From: Ehretia macrophylla
Taxonomy: Eukaryota > Streptophyta > Magnoliopsida > Boraginales > Ehretiaceae
Assembly (NCBI GenBank): GCA_037974665.1
Contig: CM075775.1
Coordinates: 40,574,152-40,638,151, forward strand
DNA: 64,000 bases
Reading direction: 5' to 3'
The notes under the pieces were generated by a model. The model searched no databases and was not told where the DNA came from. It saw only the letters and a list, made by a program, of their open reading frames with translations. The position numbers were made by a program, and so were the translations under genes. This document shows positions 62,091-64,000 of this stretch, piece after piece. Each line of letters begins with the position of its first letter. Position 1 is the first letter of the stretch.

Positions 62091-63620
62091 CACACATGCA
62101 AGTTCATTTCGGCTAGGGTAAGTTTAATAGCTCCTAATTCTTTTCTTTTTGTTCTAGCCACTTGCACATACTAAGAACATGGTTACTAAGCTAGGAAATT
62201 AGAGAATCTCAAGTTATCTCTCGGCTAAGCAAGGAAAAAGGTCGACATTGTGCTTCATCAAGAGTTTGTGTATCTTCTTTGTTGTCTTGCTAAGGTGAGG
62301 GCTCAAACTTCTTTGAAAAGCTTTTAAAAACCACATGCATGCCTTTAAATGTCTATTTTTACCTCTGTACTTGTGATATATGTGTGTACATGAGCTTTTG
62401 TAAACATGCATGGCAAGATATTTGGCTAGAATGTGATGATAGATGAAATCGCGTATAGGACAGTCATCTGACTTGTTGGTGCGAAGCGATTTTGACCAGG
62501 TGAATGATGTTGAAAATCCGTGAAAATTGGTAGGTGACTAGTTTTGCTAGTTCTGAGAATTTGTCGTAGAAATAGGCTAAAGCTAATTTTGACTCTAAGG
62601 TCCCAAAAATGGCAAAACATTGAAAGGTATCCAAATCTGGAAAATCTGTGAAAATGAAGCAGGTTTTGGCAGATTCACTGTCCTTGTAGAACGAACCAGT
62701 TTTGACTTAGTAAATAATATCCAAAATGCATGAAATTTGGTATGATACTAGATTTTTCCGTTCTAGACATTTGTGTCAGTAATAGACTAAGGCTAAATCT
62801 GACCCTATGGTCCTAAAAAACGACAAGTATTGAAATGTGTACAAATCTAGACAGTTTTGCGTAGTCTCACCGTTTTGGCTATAACTCTTAAACCCGAACT
62901 CCAAATAGTGTGAGGTTTGTCTCTGAATTTAGTTCACTCATTAAGCTTTAATTTGACAACTTGTTCACTGGAATTGGAGATTGTTTGCTTGTCTCAATGA
63001 TTGTGAGAAAACAGTCTATTGCAGTGTGGTTTTCATCTAGTGATATGCTTTGAAAATTATTGTAACTTCTCTTGTTGTATTAAATGCTTGGGATTGTGGC
63101 ACTTGGATGTTGTGTGGACTGTTTTGAATGCTTGAGGGTGTTTTAATTAATCGATGCATGGCTTGAGTTTAATTACGTGACAACTTAGAGCTTAATCGCA
63201 CGGATGAGTATGAATTGAAACCCTAATGACTAGGAATACTCGCTAAGTGTTGATCCTATGAATATCGTGTTTAATTATGTGATTAGTAGGCTGCCCGTAG
63301 TTGCCCTTATAGCCCTAAATGTGATTCCGATGATTACATGTTTACAAGTAGGCCTTTCTTGTACCTAGTCCCACGTAGACGTCGTTGCATGTTGTATGAC
63401 CTTATTATTTGATTACGTGAACTTCGAAATGAGTTATATGACTTGATTTACCTGCATTACATGGCTGCCCATTTAATATTCATATAACTCTATGTGTTTT
63501 ACAAGTGAAATTGCCTGTCATATCGTGCCTCGCTTGTTTACTTGTCAATGTGCAATCTTATGACTGTTCGGAGACAACCTACTTTTTTGTCCTCCTAATG
63601 TGATATATTACTTGTCATAA

Positions 63621-63860
63621 ATGTGCATTGCATACAAGGTTGCAACCTTTCATTCTAGCGTGGTAGCGTTCACGCACACCGAGCGGCATCGGGCTTGCCA
63701 GTGCACCCGTGACTACCATTGTCCAATTCCCTCTCTCACTTGGGGGCTAGACTTCCTCGGAGAGTTGGGTCGTAGGATTTCGGGGTACATCCGGAGTACA
63801 CCCATTTGGCGTGATAAGGGGATGATTTGAAGTCGGTCGCAACAACTGATACTAGAAATG
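63621..63860 (+). other. Conserved LTR block (E4 copy)
   Basis: Fifth copy of the block described at 3725-3960. It keeps the ~69-codon frame and the GAGAGTTGGGTCGTAGGATT core with few differences. Confidence 0.65.
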
Positions 63861-64000
63861 AACTTAGAGCAAAAGCTCACCATATCCTTTTCACTATGTG
63901 TATAAGTACTCTCGCTTGGTTCCTAGAGGACCTCAGGGAGGAAAGATGGGTAATTGTGTTCTTTTACTTTTACATTACATTATGTAATTACTTGTGATAT

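Larger units (their letters stand above)
61224..64000 (+). mobile_element. E4: LTR of the same family, cut by the window end
   Basis: It starts TGTGAGGCCCAACCTCGATT and follows E1 in order to about E1 position 4100, so roughly 0.8 kb of LTR lies outside the window. Whether it is a solo LTR or the 5' LTR of a full element cannot be told. The five bases before it, CACTG (61219-61223), are the candidate target duplication. Sampled stretches differ from E1 at roughly one base in eight. Confidence 0.9.

Overview
This window is plant nuclear heterochromatin. I found no protein-coding host gene, rRNA or tRNA, and nothing bacterial. About 43.6 of the 64 kb is one tandem satellite with a monomer of about 340-341 bp, always head-to-tail in the same orientation. 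It forms four arrays: A 1-1320, B 4915-9274, C 18398-35057 and D 39988-61223, roughly 127 monomers in all. The rest is four insertions of one long-LTR Ty3/gypsy retrotransposon family. A chromodomain-type integrase tail, TG...CA LTR ends, 5-bp target duplications, an initiator-Met-tRNA-like primer site and polypurine tracts all point to a flowering plant. The species cannot be named from this sequence.

Layout of the insertions. Element E1 (1321-4914, + strand) is a solo LTR with an intact CACAG duplication. Element E2 (9275-18397, - strand) has both LTRs, a polypurine tract, a decayed primer binding site and a 2.9-kb interior with no recognisable gag or pol, so it looks like a non-autonomous LARD-type element. 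Its outer LTR end is lost and fused to satellite. Element E3 (35058-39987, - strand) has a complete 3.6-kb LTR, a polypurine tract, the last ~300 codons of pol and only a ~0.37-kb remnant of the other LTR. It sits between GAATC duplications, so most of the element was deleted after insertion. Element E4 (61224 to the window end, + strand) is the first 2.8 kb of another LTR.

The satellite has internal structure. Each monomer carries a run of T-tracts spaced about 10 bp apart, predicting curved DNA, and several short inverted repeats. Array C contains a subfamily lengthened to about 383 bp by an in-place 42-bp tandem duplication, found in runs of three monomers. It also contains a ~6.0-kb, 17-monomer block present twice in tandem (about 21.7-27.7 and 27.7-33.75 kb). 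Array D contains a ~3.74-kb, 11-monomer block that is repeated (about 51.3-55.1 and 55.1-57.8 kb) and a three-monomer higher-order pattern at about 46.6-49 kb.

Many short reading frames cross the satellite in several frames on both strands. Because 340/341 is not a multiple of three and all frames are similarly open, I treat them as by-products of base composition and not as genes. The only recognisable protein remnant is the integrase C-terminus in E3, and its catalytic glutamate is replaced by lysine. The most interesting points are the satellite architecture, the same-nucleotide insertion site used by E1 and E4, a ~230-bp block conserved in all five LTR copies, and the pairing of a coding element with a non-coding relative.
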